Origin: Agreia sp. PsM10
GTDB lineage: Bacteria; Actinomycetota; Actinomycetes; Actinomycetales; Microbacteriaceae
Assembly (NCBI RefSeq): GCF_030433855.1
Contig: NZ_JARUXC010000015.1
Span: forward strand, 23,927 to 87,926
Direction: 5' to 3'
Length of the DNA: 64,000 bases
The notes beneath the pieces are model-generated. The model had not been told where the DNA came from. It saw only the letters and a list, made by a program, of their open reading frames with translations, and made no database searches. Both the position numbers and the translations under genes were made by a program. Every line of letters begins with the position of its first letter. The stretch's first letter is position 1. Below are positions 50,542 through 58,936 of this stretch, in pieces.

Positions 50542-50633
50542 AAGCCAGTTCCGCCACAACAGGCATCCGGCACCCCGCCGGAAGCCTTCTTATTGAAATC
50601 CGCCAGGATCCGCGTCTTTGCAGGGCAAACAAA

Positions 50634-50661
50634 AAAGCGACCCGCTTTCGCGAGTCGCTTT
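50634..50661 (-). terminator. Terminator downstream of tRNA-Arg
   Basis: AAAGCGAC (50634-50641) and GTCGCTTT (50654-50661), preceded on the plus strand by an A-tract, i.e. a T-tract after the stem on the tRNA strand. It differs at two compensatory positions from the copy at 40779-40806, as expected if the island brought its own. Confidence 0.75.
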
Positions 50662-50665
50662 CTGT

Positions 50666-50741
<76 letters not shown>

Positions 50742-50802
50742 AGGTCAAGACCAGATGAAATCTTAGCACGCCTTTCGGAGCCCTTCTGCACGGCGCCCGT
50801 GA

Positions 50803-51891
50803 TCAGCGGGCCGGGGCCAGCTCCGGCTCGGCGTTCGTCGCGACGCGAGGCAACTCGACCTCGTTCTCGACCTCCACCTTCACGCCGGCCCGGAAGTGCC
50901 CGATGACCGCCAACGCGAGGCCGGCCGCGGCCCACCCGGCCAGAACCAACCACGGGAACGTCGTAGGTGCATCCGGGAAGTACGACAGGTCGCGCAGCAG
51001 CGTCGCGCCCGCCCCCGGCGGGAACCACTGGCCGACGAGGCCCCACGGCTGCGGCAGGAACTCGAGGGGCTGGGTCGCGGCCGAGATCGGGTTGGCGATG
51101 AGCAGGAAGAGCACCGGGCCCACGGCGATTCCGGCGCGGCCGACGAGCGAGGCGACTCCCACGATCGTGGCGCTGATCGCCAGCAGGGTGAGCGCGATCG
51201 CCCCGGCGTTCACGAGGTAGTCGCCCTGCAGCGCACCGAACCAGCCCTGCAGAATACCCGCGAGCGAGAAGCCCGCGACGACCACGTAGACAGTGATGGC
51301 CACGACGCGGCGCCAGGCGCCGACGATCAGAATGGATGCGAGGATGCCGCCGAGCATGCCGCCGAGCGTCAGCGGGAAGGCGGCCGCAGTGAGCCCCGCG
51401 CCTCGTGGATCGGTATCGGCCAAAGGCACCACATCGGTCACCGGCACCGAGACCGGCTCATTGAGAGTCACGCCCTGGGCCGCGAGTGCCACGTTCAGCT
51501 GAGCGGCGAGCTTCGGCGCGATGCCGGTGAGCAGTTGGCTCACGATCGGGCTGGCGGCAGACGACGTGAGAACCTCGGGAGCATCGCCGAGGATGATCGC
51601 GCCGTAGACCTCGCGGGTCTCAATCTGCGAGACGGCGTCGGCGCGGTCGGAGGCGTCGACGAAGGCGAAGGTGTCGGGGGCGGACTCGGCGAGAGCTGCC
51701 TCGACCTGCTGCGCCGCGGCATCCGGACCCGCCACGGCGAGGGGAACGCTCTTGACGGCGGAGGCGACCGAGGGCCAGGAGAACGCCATGACCATGATCG
51801 AGACGACGATCGCCAGAACGACGCCGACGCCGGCGATGCGCTTCCAGGGAGTGGGAGCTGGGGCGATCCGGGTGCTGCGTGCACTGCTCAT
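50803..51891 (-). CDS. YhgE/ABC-2-like membrane protein
   Basis: A 362-aa protein. One N-terminal TM (~18-40), an extracytoplasmic domain (~45-160, including VYGAIILGDAPEVLTSS), then five or six TMs (~170-335) and an acidic tail. This resembles the YhgE/DUF3533/ABC-2 permease-like families, which act in export or envelope stress. No ATPase gene is adjacent. It is divergent from a TetR gene with paired operators, so it is probably the repressor's target, a typical drug-efflux layout. Confidence 0.75.
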   Translation of the reverse strand: MSSARSTRIAPAPTPWKRIAGVGVVLAIVVSIMVMAFSWPSVASAVKSVPLAVAGPDAAAQQVEAALAESAPDTFAFVDASDRADAVSQIETREVYGAIILGDAPEVLTSSAASPIVSQLLTGIAPKLAAQLNVALAAQGVTLNEPVSVPVTDVVPLADTDPRGAGLTAAAFPLTLGGMLGGILASILIVGAWRRVVAITVYVVVAGFSLAGILQGWFGALQGDYLVNAGAIALTLLAISATIVGVASLVGRAGIAVGPVLFLLIANPISAATQPLEFLPQPWGLVGQWFPPGAGATLLRDLSYFPDAPTTFPWLVLAGWAAAGLALAVIGHFRAGVKVEVENEVELPRVATNAEPELAPAR

Positions 51892-51930
51892 GGAGATTCT
51901 CGATTCGTGAAAAGTTCAGGGAACAAAACA

Positions 51931-51991
51931 GAATGTTCGTTCTTTATAAGAATGAAGCATGGCTAAGATCAATGTCAAGGAACGTTCGTTT
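51931..51991. promoter_or_regulatory. Paired TetR operators
   Basis: GAATGTTCGTTC (51931-51942) and GAACGTTCGTTT (51980-51991) match at 10 of 12 positions and both contain AACGAAC on the complementary strand. They lie 49 bp apart in the 128-bp divergent region between the membrane protein and the TetR gene. Confidence 0.6.
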
Positions 51992-52019
51992 TTTTTTATT
52001 CCAGACAGGGGAGGTGCCG

Positions 52020-52610
52020 ATGCCCAAGGTCACAGAGCAGTACCGCGAGGCGAAGCGCGATCAGATCACCGATGCGGCGCTGCGCTGCTTCGCCGCCAAG
52101 GGGTTCGGAGCCTCGATGGCCGACATCATCGCGGAGTCGGGACTGTCGGCGGGCGCGATCTACGGCAACTTCGCGAACAAGGCCGAGGTCATGAACGCGG
52201 TCGCGCGCAAAGTCATGGGCTCACGCATCCAGGAGATGCAGACGCTGGGGTCTCGCGAACGCATCCCGTCACCCGGCGAGGTGCTCACGCGCATCCTGAC
52301 CGGCCTCAACGAAGAAGTGGCCGACACGGGCCTGCTGCTGCAGGTGTGGGGCGAGTCGGTGACCGATCCGGGCATCCGCGACATCGTCGACGTGGTGTTC
52401 GGCGAGCTGCGCGAGAGCTATGTGCGGCTCTTCGCCGACTGGGCGGTGCAGGAGCGCGGCCTCGAGAGAGCCGACGCGCACGCGTGGGGCAAGAACCTCG
52501 CGGCGGTCGCCGTGGGGCTGGGGCAGGGATACATCGCGCAATCCGCGATGTTCAGCGACTTCGACCGCGCGGCGTACCTGGCGACGGCTCGAGGGCTGCT
52601 CCCCCACTGA
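52020..52610 (+). CDS. TetR-family transcriptional regulator
   Basis: A 196-aa repressor. The N-terminal HTH is ITDAALRCFAAKGFGASMADIIAESGLSAGAIYGNFANKAEVM (residues ~16-58, quoted in parts below 20 residues: AALRCFAAKGFGASMADI, SGLSAGAIYGNFANK). The C-terminal helical domain is of the ligand-binding TetR_C type. ATG at 52020 follows GGGGAGG. It very likely controls the divergent membrane protein and itself through the two operators between them. Confidence 0.92.
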   Translation: MPKVTEQYREAKRDQITDAALRCFAAKGFGASMADIIAESGLSAGAIYGNFANKAEVMNAVARKVMGSRIQEMQTLGSRERIPSPGEVLTRILTGLNEEVADTGLLLQVWGESVTDPGIRDIVDVVFGELRESYVRLFADWAVQERGLERADAHAWGKNLAAVAVGLGQGYIAQSAMFSDFDRAAYLATARGLLPH

Positions 52611-52661
52611 CGACCGTGCGATTCGCGGAAAGCGCTCGCAAAAAACCGTATGGCGGCAGCG

Positions 52662-53969
52662 TCAGTTCACAAGGAGCCCGGCAATACCGAGAGCCTCGGC
52701 TGCCTGCCTGGCTCGAATCGGCATCCATTCGACCAAGCGGGCGATCGTGTCGGTCTGCAGATGTGCGGGCATTTCGGATGCCACGTCGGCGACGACCTGG
52801 GAGATCTCGATCAGGTGCACGGCGACGATGGCAAGCAGGTCGTCAGCGTCCATTCCGCACCGACGCGCAACCACCCCCAGTTCGAAGCGCGCGACATCAC
52901 GCGCCAGGTAACTCGCCCCGTACCTCACCGCGAGCTGCCGACTACCGGCCCGTTCGAGCAGGGATGGCACATCGAGGTCGGCGTCTGCACCGAGATACGG
53001 CAGCACCGACGACGCGTCGTAGAGAGGCGTCAGCCGTGCACCGCCGGACTCGACGAACACTGAGAAGTTCTTTGCGTGGGCGTCGGTAGACAGCACGATC
53101 CATGAGTAGAACAGCATTGCTGCATAGCGCCTGCGCGAGTCGTCGTCGGCAACCCGTTCGAGAAGCGACGCGATCTGGTCGATGCCCGGGCCGCCCTGCG
53201 TCTCGAATTTGCGAAGCCGTGGCTGTCCAAGCGCCTGGAGGAGATCTTCCTGGTGCAGCCGCACGGTGCGGCCCGCGTCGACTCTTCTATCGAACCGCTC
53301 GACGACGAGAGAGTGTTGGTCGCCGTGGTCGAAGAGTTCGACGTGAGCGGCGGGAATTCCGAGCAAATGCGCGGTGCGCATTATCAGGTATTCGACCAGC
53401 TCTCCGCCGCGAACCCCGGTGACCTGCGGCTTGAAGATGTGGGTCGACCCATCCGCTCCCGATGTCTCGAACCACCGTTCACCGTGTCGGGCCAATGAAA
53501 ATTTGGTCTGCGCGCCACCGAGCGAGAACTGCCCGACGGCCGGCACACTGTCATCGTGCCAGGCCGTGACGTCGTGTTGGAGATTCCTGATGCGGTCGGC
53601 CACATCGTCATGAGTGAGGGGCCGCCGAGTAGCGTGCTCGGGTTCATTCACTGGCCGGAAGATCGCCGCACCGGCCACATCCTGCCCGTACGCCCGAAGC
53701 AGAGCATAGGGCTCGACGCTGTCGAGCCCTATGTCGGTCGCCCAGCGCTGGCGCACCTCGGGATTGTCGGGAAGGAGATTGTCGATGAAACTGGCGACCA
53801 CACGGCCGCTATGGCGACGCCGCCGAAGAGGCAGCGAGAGCGACAACGGAACCGCCTCATCGGCCGCCGCCCACTCTTCGTCGTAGTCGAGCACATAGTC
53901 TTCGATGCCGCGACGACGCAGGGTGGCCACGTGGTAATCGAAGAGAAAGACATCGAGCGACTCAGTCAT
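52662..53969 (-). CDS. hipA: HipA-family serine/threonine kinase toxin
   Basis: A 435-aa protein. N-terminal HipA_N region (~1-110), then ATP-binding QFSLGGAQTKFSLAR and STHIFKPQV with the catalytic Lys. The kinase core shows LSTDAHAKNFSVF (catalytic Asp and Asn) and LYDASSVLPY (metal Asp). E. coli HipA phosphorylates glutamyl-tRNA synthetase and causes dormancy. The start at 53969 overlaps the antitoxin stop by 8 nt. Complete and apparently intact. Confidence 0.92.
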   Translation of the reverse strand: MTESLDVFLFDYHVATLRRRGIEDYVLDYDEEWAAADEAVPLSLSLPLRRRRHSGRVVASFIDNLLPDNPEVRQRWATDIGLDSVEPYALLRAYGQDVAGAAIFRPVNEPEHATRRPLTHDDVADRIRNLQHDVTAWHDDSVPAVGQFSLGGAQTKFSLARHGERWFETSGADGSTHIFKPQVTGVRGGELVEYLIMRTAHLLGIPAAHVELFDHGDQHSLVVERFDRRVDAGRTVRLHQEDLLQALGQPRLRKFETQGGPGIDQIASLLERVADDDSRRRYAAMLFYSWIVLSTDAHAKNFSVFVESGGARLTPLYDASSVLPYLGADADLDVPSLLERAGSRQLAVRYGASYLARDVARFELGVVARRCGMDADDLLAIVAVHLIEISQVVADVASEMPAHLQTDTIARLVEWMPIRARQAAEALGIAGLLVN

Positions 53970-54432
53970 CGTCGGCCTCTGTCGTGCGGGACTGCGACTG
54001 AGGGGCATTCATTCGTTGAATCGCGTCCCTCACTCCCGCGACCATGGCCTGCGAGGGTAGCCGACTGGCCGCCTCCAGCGATGCCCTCAGCGCGGTCATA
54101 TCGAGCAGCGGCATCTCGATTTTTGGAACGGAGAAGGTGTGCTTTGTCACCGCGACGGAGGAGTCGCTCGACTCGACCGGTTCTGCCGTGACGAGGAGTG
54201 CGAGCTCGGTGAGTACCGAGAACACCTTCGACAGCGACACTTCGGAGTTGCCCCGCTCGAACCGCACCAGCCACTGCCGGGTCACGCCGGCACGTGTCGC
54301 TATTTCTGCCTGAGAGAGACCCAGATCTTGCCGACGCTGCCGTGCGATCGCGCCGAAGTCTTCGATATGTCGAATACGCACGCGTGAACTCCGATCGCGC
54401 TGGGGCACCATGGTGTCACACTCATGTGACAT
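53962..54432 (-). CDS. hipB: HipB-like XRE-family antitoxin
   Basis: A 156-aa protein, longer than classical HipB (~88 aa). The HTH lies at ~28-82 (RQRRQDLGLSQAEIATRAG, VTRQWLVRFERGN). The C-terminal ~70 residues are extra and could contact HipA. ATG at 54432 is 6 nt after TACATT (complement of 54439-54444), i.e. leaderless. An in-frame ATG at 54411 would leave the palindromic operator fully upstream and is the alternative. Stop and hipA start overlap, as in a toxin-antitoxin operon. Confidence 0.85.
   Translation of the reverse strand: MSHECDTMVPQRDRSSRVRIRHIEDFGAIARQRRQDLGLSQAEIATRAGVTRQWLVRFERGNSEVSLSKVFSVLTELALLVTAEPVESSDSSVAVTKHTFSVPKIEMPLLDMTALRASLEAASRLPSQAMVAGVRDAIQRMNAPQSQSRTTEADDD
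54414..54431. promoter_or_regulatory. hipBA operator palindrome
   Basis: TGTCACA-ctca-TGTGACA, a perfect 7-bp inverted repeat at the transcription start of hipBA. Its position over +1 fits autorepression by HipB. Confidence 0.7.
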
Positions 54433-54561
54433 CTGAATAATGTATCACGGAACGTACACACGACGAATGTCACGCAGATCAGACAATTCTGCGGTGACTG
54501 AGCAGGTCCCACCAGTCGTGATCGGTCAGACCCCATTTCAATGACTGCGCTGAGATTCGGA

Positions 54562-54597
54562 AAATGGCCGCCTCCCCACCGAGGGAAGCGGCCATTT
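54562..54597 (-). terminator. Terminator of the propeller phosphoesterase gene
   Basis: AAATGGCCGC (54562-54571) and GCGGCCATTT (54588-54597), a 10-bp stem beginning about 40 nt after the stop on the minus strand and followed there by TTCC. Its 16-nt loop is GC-rich. Confidence 0.6.
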
Positions 54598-54635
54598 CCC
54601 GCACTTCAATGCGGCGTGCGCCGTACGCGCAGCGG

Positions 54636-57600
54636 CTAGCGCGAGCGCTGCAGCGAGATGATGCCCGTCGGGAACCGGTCGCGGTTCGAGACGAAGACCG
54701 TTCCCTTCGTCGGATCGACCGACACCCCGTAGACCTTGTTGCCGTACGCCGTCGCCGAGTAGCTCGCGATCTGCGTGAGGTCGCCCGCGTTCAGAACCAG
54801 AACACCGCTCTTCTCGAAGGCGTCGGTCATGTGACCGATGTACAGGCGCTGCGCGACCGGGTCGACCGCCACCGAACGCAGATCGGGAGCCGCCACCTGA
54901 AGCGTCTGCAGCAGCGAGTAGTCGACGGTCGAGTAGACCCGGACGCCGTCCACTCCCGACGTGTCCTCGCTGGTGACGTAGAGGCGCTTCGTCGCGGGGT
55001 CCACGGCGATGCCGTGCGACTTCCACGATGTCGACGAGGTCGTCGTGACGGTCTCGATCTGGGCGCCGGTGACGGCATCCATGACCTGGAAGCCCGTGCC
55101 CCGGGTCGCGCCGTAGACGCGGCCCGCCTCGAGGTCGACGTCGATGCCGCGCACGTTCGCCGAGAAGGCGAACGGCCCGCGAACGACCGCGTCGGTCTTC
55201 ACGTCGAGCACGGCCCAGGCCGCGCCGTAGGCGACGTACAGCTCACCCTTCGCCGTGTCGAGCGCGACGTCTCGAACACCCTCGGCCTCTCCCCCGGTGA
55301 TGGCGTGCGTCTTCACGACGGTGTCGGTCGCCGGATCGATCTCCAGCACCCTGGCCGGCCGCTGCTCGTTGCCCACGAAGAGGTGCCCTGTGGTCGGGTC
55401 GACCACCGAGCCGACCGGCTTCACATCGAGGTCGGCGTTCGCGGTCTGCGACGGGATCGCTCCCAGCGCGGTCGGCGTGTAGGTGAGTCCGGCGGGCGGC
55501 CCCTCCGGGTCGGTCGGGTCCGTCGGATCGGTCGGGTCCGTCGGGTCCGTCGGATCCGTCGGGTCCGTCGGATCCGTCGGGTCCGTCGGGTCGGTCGGAT
55601 CCGTGGGGTCCGTCGGGTCGGTCGGATCCGTGGGGTCGACCGGCGTTCCGCCGTTCCGGATGCTGATGGTCACCGCGACCGAGGTCAGTTCCGATCCGGG
55701 CGGGTTCAGCCTGAAGTCGCGGTTCGACGCGAACACCCGCTGGTGCTCCTCGTCGACGGAGATGCCGTAGACGTCCTTGCCGTACTTCGGATCGGCGAGG
55801 TCTGCGAGGACCTTTCCGGTCTTCGCGTCGTGCACCGAGAAGCCACCCGTTCCCGCCGCCGTGCCCGTGTAGGCCACGTAGACGAGACCGTGGGTCGAAT
55901 CGACGTCGAGCTGGCGGGCGTTCGGACGTGTCGGCTGCTCCCAGAGCTGCGAGAAGTTGTCCTTCACGTCGAACGCCGCGATGTTCTTCACATCGGCCGT
56001 CTCCTCGAAGAACGCCGCGGTGACGCGTCCGCCCTCGGGGTCGGCGGCCACATAGTACGCGCCGGCCGTTCCGTTGATCACGCCGATCGACTCGCCGCTC
56101 TGGGCATCCAGAACCTCGACGCCCCGCGCCGGGATCGCTCCGTAGACGTACCCGTTGATCGGGTCGACATCGATCGACCTGTTCGACTGAACGAACGGGA
56201 ACGGGCCGCGCACGACCTGGCCGTACGTCGCATCCGCCGTCGACACCACGACCCAGTTCGTGTTCTGCTGACCCACGTAGAGCAGGTCGTTCGCGTCGTC
56301 GATTCCGATGTCGCGGATGTTCTCGGGCAACGTCATCTGGCGCACGATCGTGTCGGTGTTCGGCTCGATCTCGAAGATCGTGCGGCCGTTCTGATCACCG
56401 AGGAACAGGTGATCGCGCTTCTCCGAGTACGCCGAGCCGGCGGGCAGCTGCGCCGCAGGCTTGGCGACCGAGACGACCTGGCCGGCCGGCGAGTAGTCGA
56501 AGCCCTGCTCGACGATCCTCTCCGACACGGTGACGGCCGCCGACGTCGTCTCCGATCCGGGCGGGTTCAGCCTGAAGTCGCGGTTCGACGCGAACACCCG
56601 CTGGTGCTCCTCGTCGATCGAGATGCCGTAGACGTCTTTGCCGTACTTGGGATCGGCGAAGTCGCCGAGCCGCTTGCCGGTGGCGATGTCATGCACCGAG
56701 AATCCGCCGGTTCCCGCAGCGGTTCCGGTGTAGGCGACATAGACCAGACCGTGCGTCGAGTCGATGTCGAGCTGACGCGCGTTGGGACGTGTCGGCTGCT
56801 CCCAGAGCTGGGCGAAGTTGTTCTTCACGTCGAACGCCGCGATGTTCTTCACATCGGCGGTCTCCTCGAAGAAGGCCGCAGACACGCGTCCGCCCTCGGG
56901 GTCGGCGGCGACGTAGTACGCGCCGGCCGTTCCGTTGATCACGCCGATCGACTCGCCGGTCCCGGCATCCAGAACCTCGACACCCCGCGACGGGGTCGCC
57001 CCGTACACGTAGCCGTTGATCGGGTCGACGTCGATGGAGCGGTTCGACTGGACGAACGGGAACGGGCCGCGCACGACCTGGCCGTACGTCGCATCCGCCG
57101 TCGACACGACCACCCAGTTCGAGTTCTGCTGGCCGACATAGAGAAGGTCGTTCGCGTCGTCGATCCCGATGTCGCGGATGTTCTCCGGCAGGGTCATCTG
57201 CCGAACGATCGTGTCTGTGGCGGGATCCATCTCGAAGATCGTGCGGCCGTTCTGGTCACCGAGGAACAGGTGATCGCGCTTCTCCGAGAATGCCGATCCA
57301 GCGGGCAGCTGAGCGGCCGGCTTGGCGACGGACGTCAGGTCTCCGACGACGCGGTAGTCGACCGTGGTGGTCGGCTCCTCGGGCTCTTCTCCGCCCGGAT
57401 CGGGGTTGGGCTCGCAGCCGAGGCAGGGCTCTCCGCCGTTCTCATCGATGACCTGCGGAACCGTGTCGTCGGTCACGGCCTTGCCGCTGTCGTTCTTCAC
57501 GATGGTGAGGCCGTCGTAGTACTCGCCGTCGGCCGTGCGCGATTCGTAGCGCAGCTTGTCGCCCGACACGTCGATGAGCTGGTAGAGCTCGATGCCGCCG

Positions 57601-58835
57601 CCGAGCTTGCGCAGGTGGGCGCCGTTGTCGTTCCATAGACGGGGACCGGTGTTGTTGTACATCTTCGATCCCACGACCGACACCGCGTAGACGGGGCCGT
57701 CGTAGTTCAGGTCCTTGTTCCAGCTCACGGGGTTGCCGAGCTCCGACTCGTCGGAGTTACCGCGACCGTAGGCGTGGTCGTGGCCCTGCAGCACGAGGTC
57801 GACGTTGTGGCTCTCGAACAGCGGCACCCAGGCATCCCGAATGGCACGGTTGTTGCGCCCTTCGTCGAGCGAGAAGACCGGGTGGTGGAAGTACACGACG
57901 GTCCACTTGTTGGGGTTCTCGTCGAGCGTCTTCTCGAGCCAGGCGGTCTGCACGGCGAGCGCCGCGGCATCCGTGATGTTGCTGTTCAACGAGATGAAGC
58001 GCACACCCTGGTAGTCGCTGAAGTAGACGGTGCCGTCGAGCAGCGCCTCGGCCTCGGCCGATCCGGTCGGGCCGTTCTCGGGGTAGGCGAACTGGGCCTG
58101 CCACTGCTTCGACAGCGCCTCGCCCTCGTACTCGTGGTTGCCCGCGGCGGCCAGGAAGTTCTGCGTTCCGAACTGGTAGCCGGCGGCGTCGAACACCTCG
58201 CCCCACTGGCTGTCGTTGTTCGCCTCGTCGATCAGGTCGCCCGCCTGCAGCACGATGCTGGCGTCGGGACGGTCGCGGAAGGCGTTGCGGATGACGCGCG
58301 AGGCGTCGGACTTGATGCCGTTCTGCACGTCGCCGAGGTAGATGAACGAGAAGTCGTCGGGGGTGGCCGACGCCGTGGTGAAGTGCTGCCACTCGCTGTA
58401 GTTCGTGCCGTCGCCGACGCGGTACATGTACTGCGTCGACGGGGTGAGGCCCGTGAACTTCACCGTGTGGAACGCCTCGTCGTAGCCCTTGTCGGTGGGC
58501 ACCGTCGTTGTCGACGACGCCGCCACGACCGTGTAGTCGTCGGTATAGGGCTTGGCCGTGGCGACGCGGATCTGCGCCTGCGCCTGGGCCGCCGTGACCT
58601 TGGTCGAGGTGCGCCAGGTGACCGCCTGCGAGTTCGAGAGGTCTCCCGAGGGAGTGAGCACGAGGCGGTCGGGCACGCTGGTCGGGCCGTACTGCTCGAT
58701 CGGCGTCGCCGTGGCGGCCTGTGCCGCCTCGGAGGTCGAACCGAGCGGAACGAGCAGGGCTCCGGCCAGAACCGCCGCCGTGATGGCGACGCCCCTGCGG
58801 AAGCCCGACCCGAACCGGGATGACGAGGTCGTCAT
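54636..58835 (-). CDS. Secreted metallophosphoesterase with beta-propeller repeats
   Basis: A 1399-aa exported protein. Order: signal peptide (to ~45); purple-acid-phosphatase-type FN3 domain (PDRLVLTPSGDLSNSQAVTW); metallophosphoesterase with metal motifs LGDVQNG, GDLIDEAN, GNHEYEG, FHHPVF and GHDHAYGRG; a Pro/Glu linker; two nearly identical ~260-aa YVTN-type propeller segments 287 residues apart; a (DPT)n linker; and a third, divergent propeller segment. No sorting signal follows, so it is probably released. ATG at 58835 is used; AAAGG is 11 nt upstream. Likely a phosphate-scavenging or nucleotide-cleaving enzyme. Confidence 0.88.
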   Translation of the reverse strand: MTTSSSRFGSGFRRGVAITAAVLAGALLVPLGSTSEAAQAATATPIEQYGPTSVPDRLVLTPSGDLSNSQAVTWRTSTKVTAAQAQAQIRVATAKPYTDDYTVVAASSTTTVPTDKGYDEAFHTVKFTGLTPSTQYMYRVGDGTNYSEWQHFTTASATPDDFSFIYLGDVQNGIKSDASRVIRNAFRDRPDASIVLQAGDLIDEANNDSQWGEVFDAAGYQFGTQNFLAAAGNHEYEGEALSKQWQAQFAYPENGPTGSAEAEALLDGTVYFSDYQGVRFISLNSNITDAAALAVQTAWLEKTLDENPNKWTVVYFHHPVFSLDEGRNNRAIRDAWVPLFESHNVDLVLQGHDHAYGRGNSDESELGNPVSWNKDLNYDGPVYAVSVVGSKMYNNTGPRLWNDNGAHLRKLGGGIELYQLIDVSGDKLRYESRTADGEYYDGLTIVKNDSGKAVTDDTVPQVIDENGGEPCLGCEPNPDPGGEEPEEPTTTVDYRVVGDLTSVAKPAAQLPAGSAFSEKRDHLFLGDQNGRTIFEMDPATDTIVRQMTLPENIRDIGIDDANDLLYVGQQNSNWVVVSTADATYGQVVRGPFPFVQSNRSIDVDPINGYVYGATPSRGVEVLDAGTGESIGVINGTAGAYYVAADPEGGRVSAAFFEETADVKNIAAFDVKNNFAQLWEQPTRPNARQLDIDSTHGLVYVAYTGTAAGTGGFSVHDIATGKRLGDFADPKYGKDVYGISIDEEHQRVFASNRDFRLNPPGSETTSAAVTVSERIVEQGFDYSPAGQVVSVAKPAAQLPAGSAYSEKRDHLFLGDQNGRTIFEIEPNTDTIVRQMTLPENIRDIGIDDANDLLYVGQQNTNWVVVSTADATYGQVVRGPFPFVQSNRSIDVDPINGYVYGAIPARGVEVLDAQSGESIGVINGTAGAYYVAADPEGGRVTAAFFEETADVKNIAAFDVKDNFSQLWEQPTRPNARQLDVDSTHGLVYVAYTGTAAGTGGFSVHDAKTGKVLADLADPKYGKDVYGISVDEEHQRVFASNRDFRLNPPGSELTSVAVTISIRNGGTPVDPTDPTDPTDPTDPTDPTDPTDPTDPTDPTDPTDPTDPTDPTDPEGPPAGLTYTPTALGAIPSQTANADLDVKPVGSVVDPTTGHLFVGNEQRPARVLEIDPATDTVVKTHAITGGEAEGVRDVALDTAKGELYVAYGAAWAVLDVKTDAVVRGPFAFSANVRGIDVDLEAGRVYGATRGTGFQVMDAVTGAQIETVTTTSSTSWKSHGIAVDPATKRLYVTSEDTSGVDGVRVYSTVDYSLLQTLQVAAPDLRSVAVDPVAQRLYIGHMTDAFEKSGVLVLNAGDLTQIASYSATAYGNKVYGVSVDPTKGTVFVSNRDRFPTGIISLQRSR
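55506..55637 (-). repeat. (DPT)n-coding 9-bp tandem repeat
   Basis: About 15 units of GTCGGRTCC/GTCGGGTCS encode consecutive Asp-Pro-Thr triplets, a flexible linker between the second and third propeller segments. Unit variation is limited to a few third-position changes, so slippage-prone length variation between strains is expected. Confidence 0.85.
55691..57331 (-). repeat. 861-bp internal duplication of the propeller segment
   Basis: 55691-56470 and 56552-57331 are very similar, with a constant offset of 861 bp (287 codons). Both encode LPAGSAxSEKRDHLFLGDQNG, the VRGPFPFVQSN stretch and the ending FASNRDFRLNPPG. The high DNA identity, including synonymous sites over long runs, indicates recent duplication or gene conversion. 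Confidence 0.8.
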
Positions 58836-58936
58836 GGGAGTGGAACCTTTCGGTGGTCGTGTGGGTCGGGTGCTTCGGGGTGTCGGTGCGGTCGAAGCGG
58901 GGGCACCGGATGCGCGGGCTCCCGCGCCGGTCGCGA

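Noticed and set aside
55506..55637. CRISPR-like repeat array
   Set aside because: Units are 9 bp with no unique spacers, and they encode (DPT)n in frame within a large gene. The same applies to the (TTEP)n block at 59428-59616.
54564..57638. A 1024-codon open frame on the plus strand opposite the propeller phosphoesterase
   Set aside because: It is an antisense shadow of a high-GC gene: Arg/Asp/Val/Gly-rich composition, no domain, no ribosome site, while the opposite strand has clear signal peptide and catalytic motifs.
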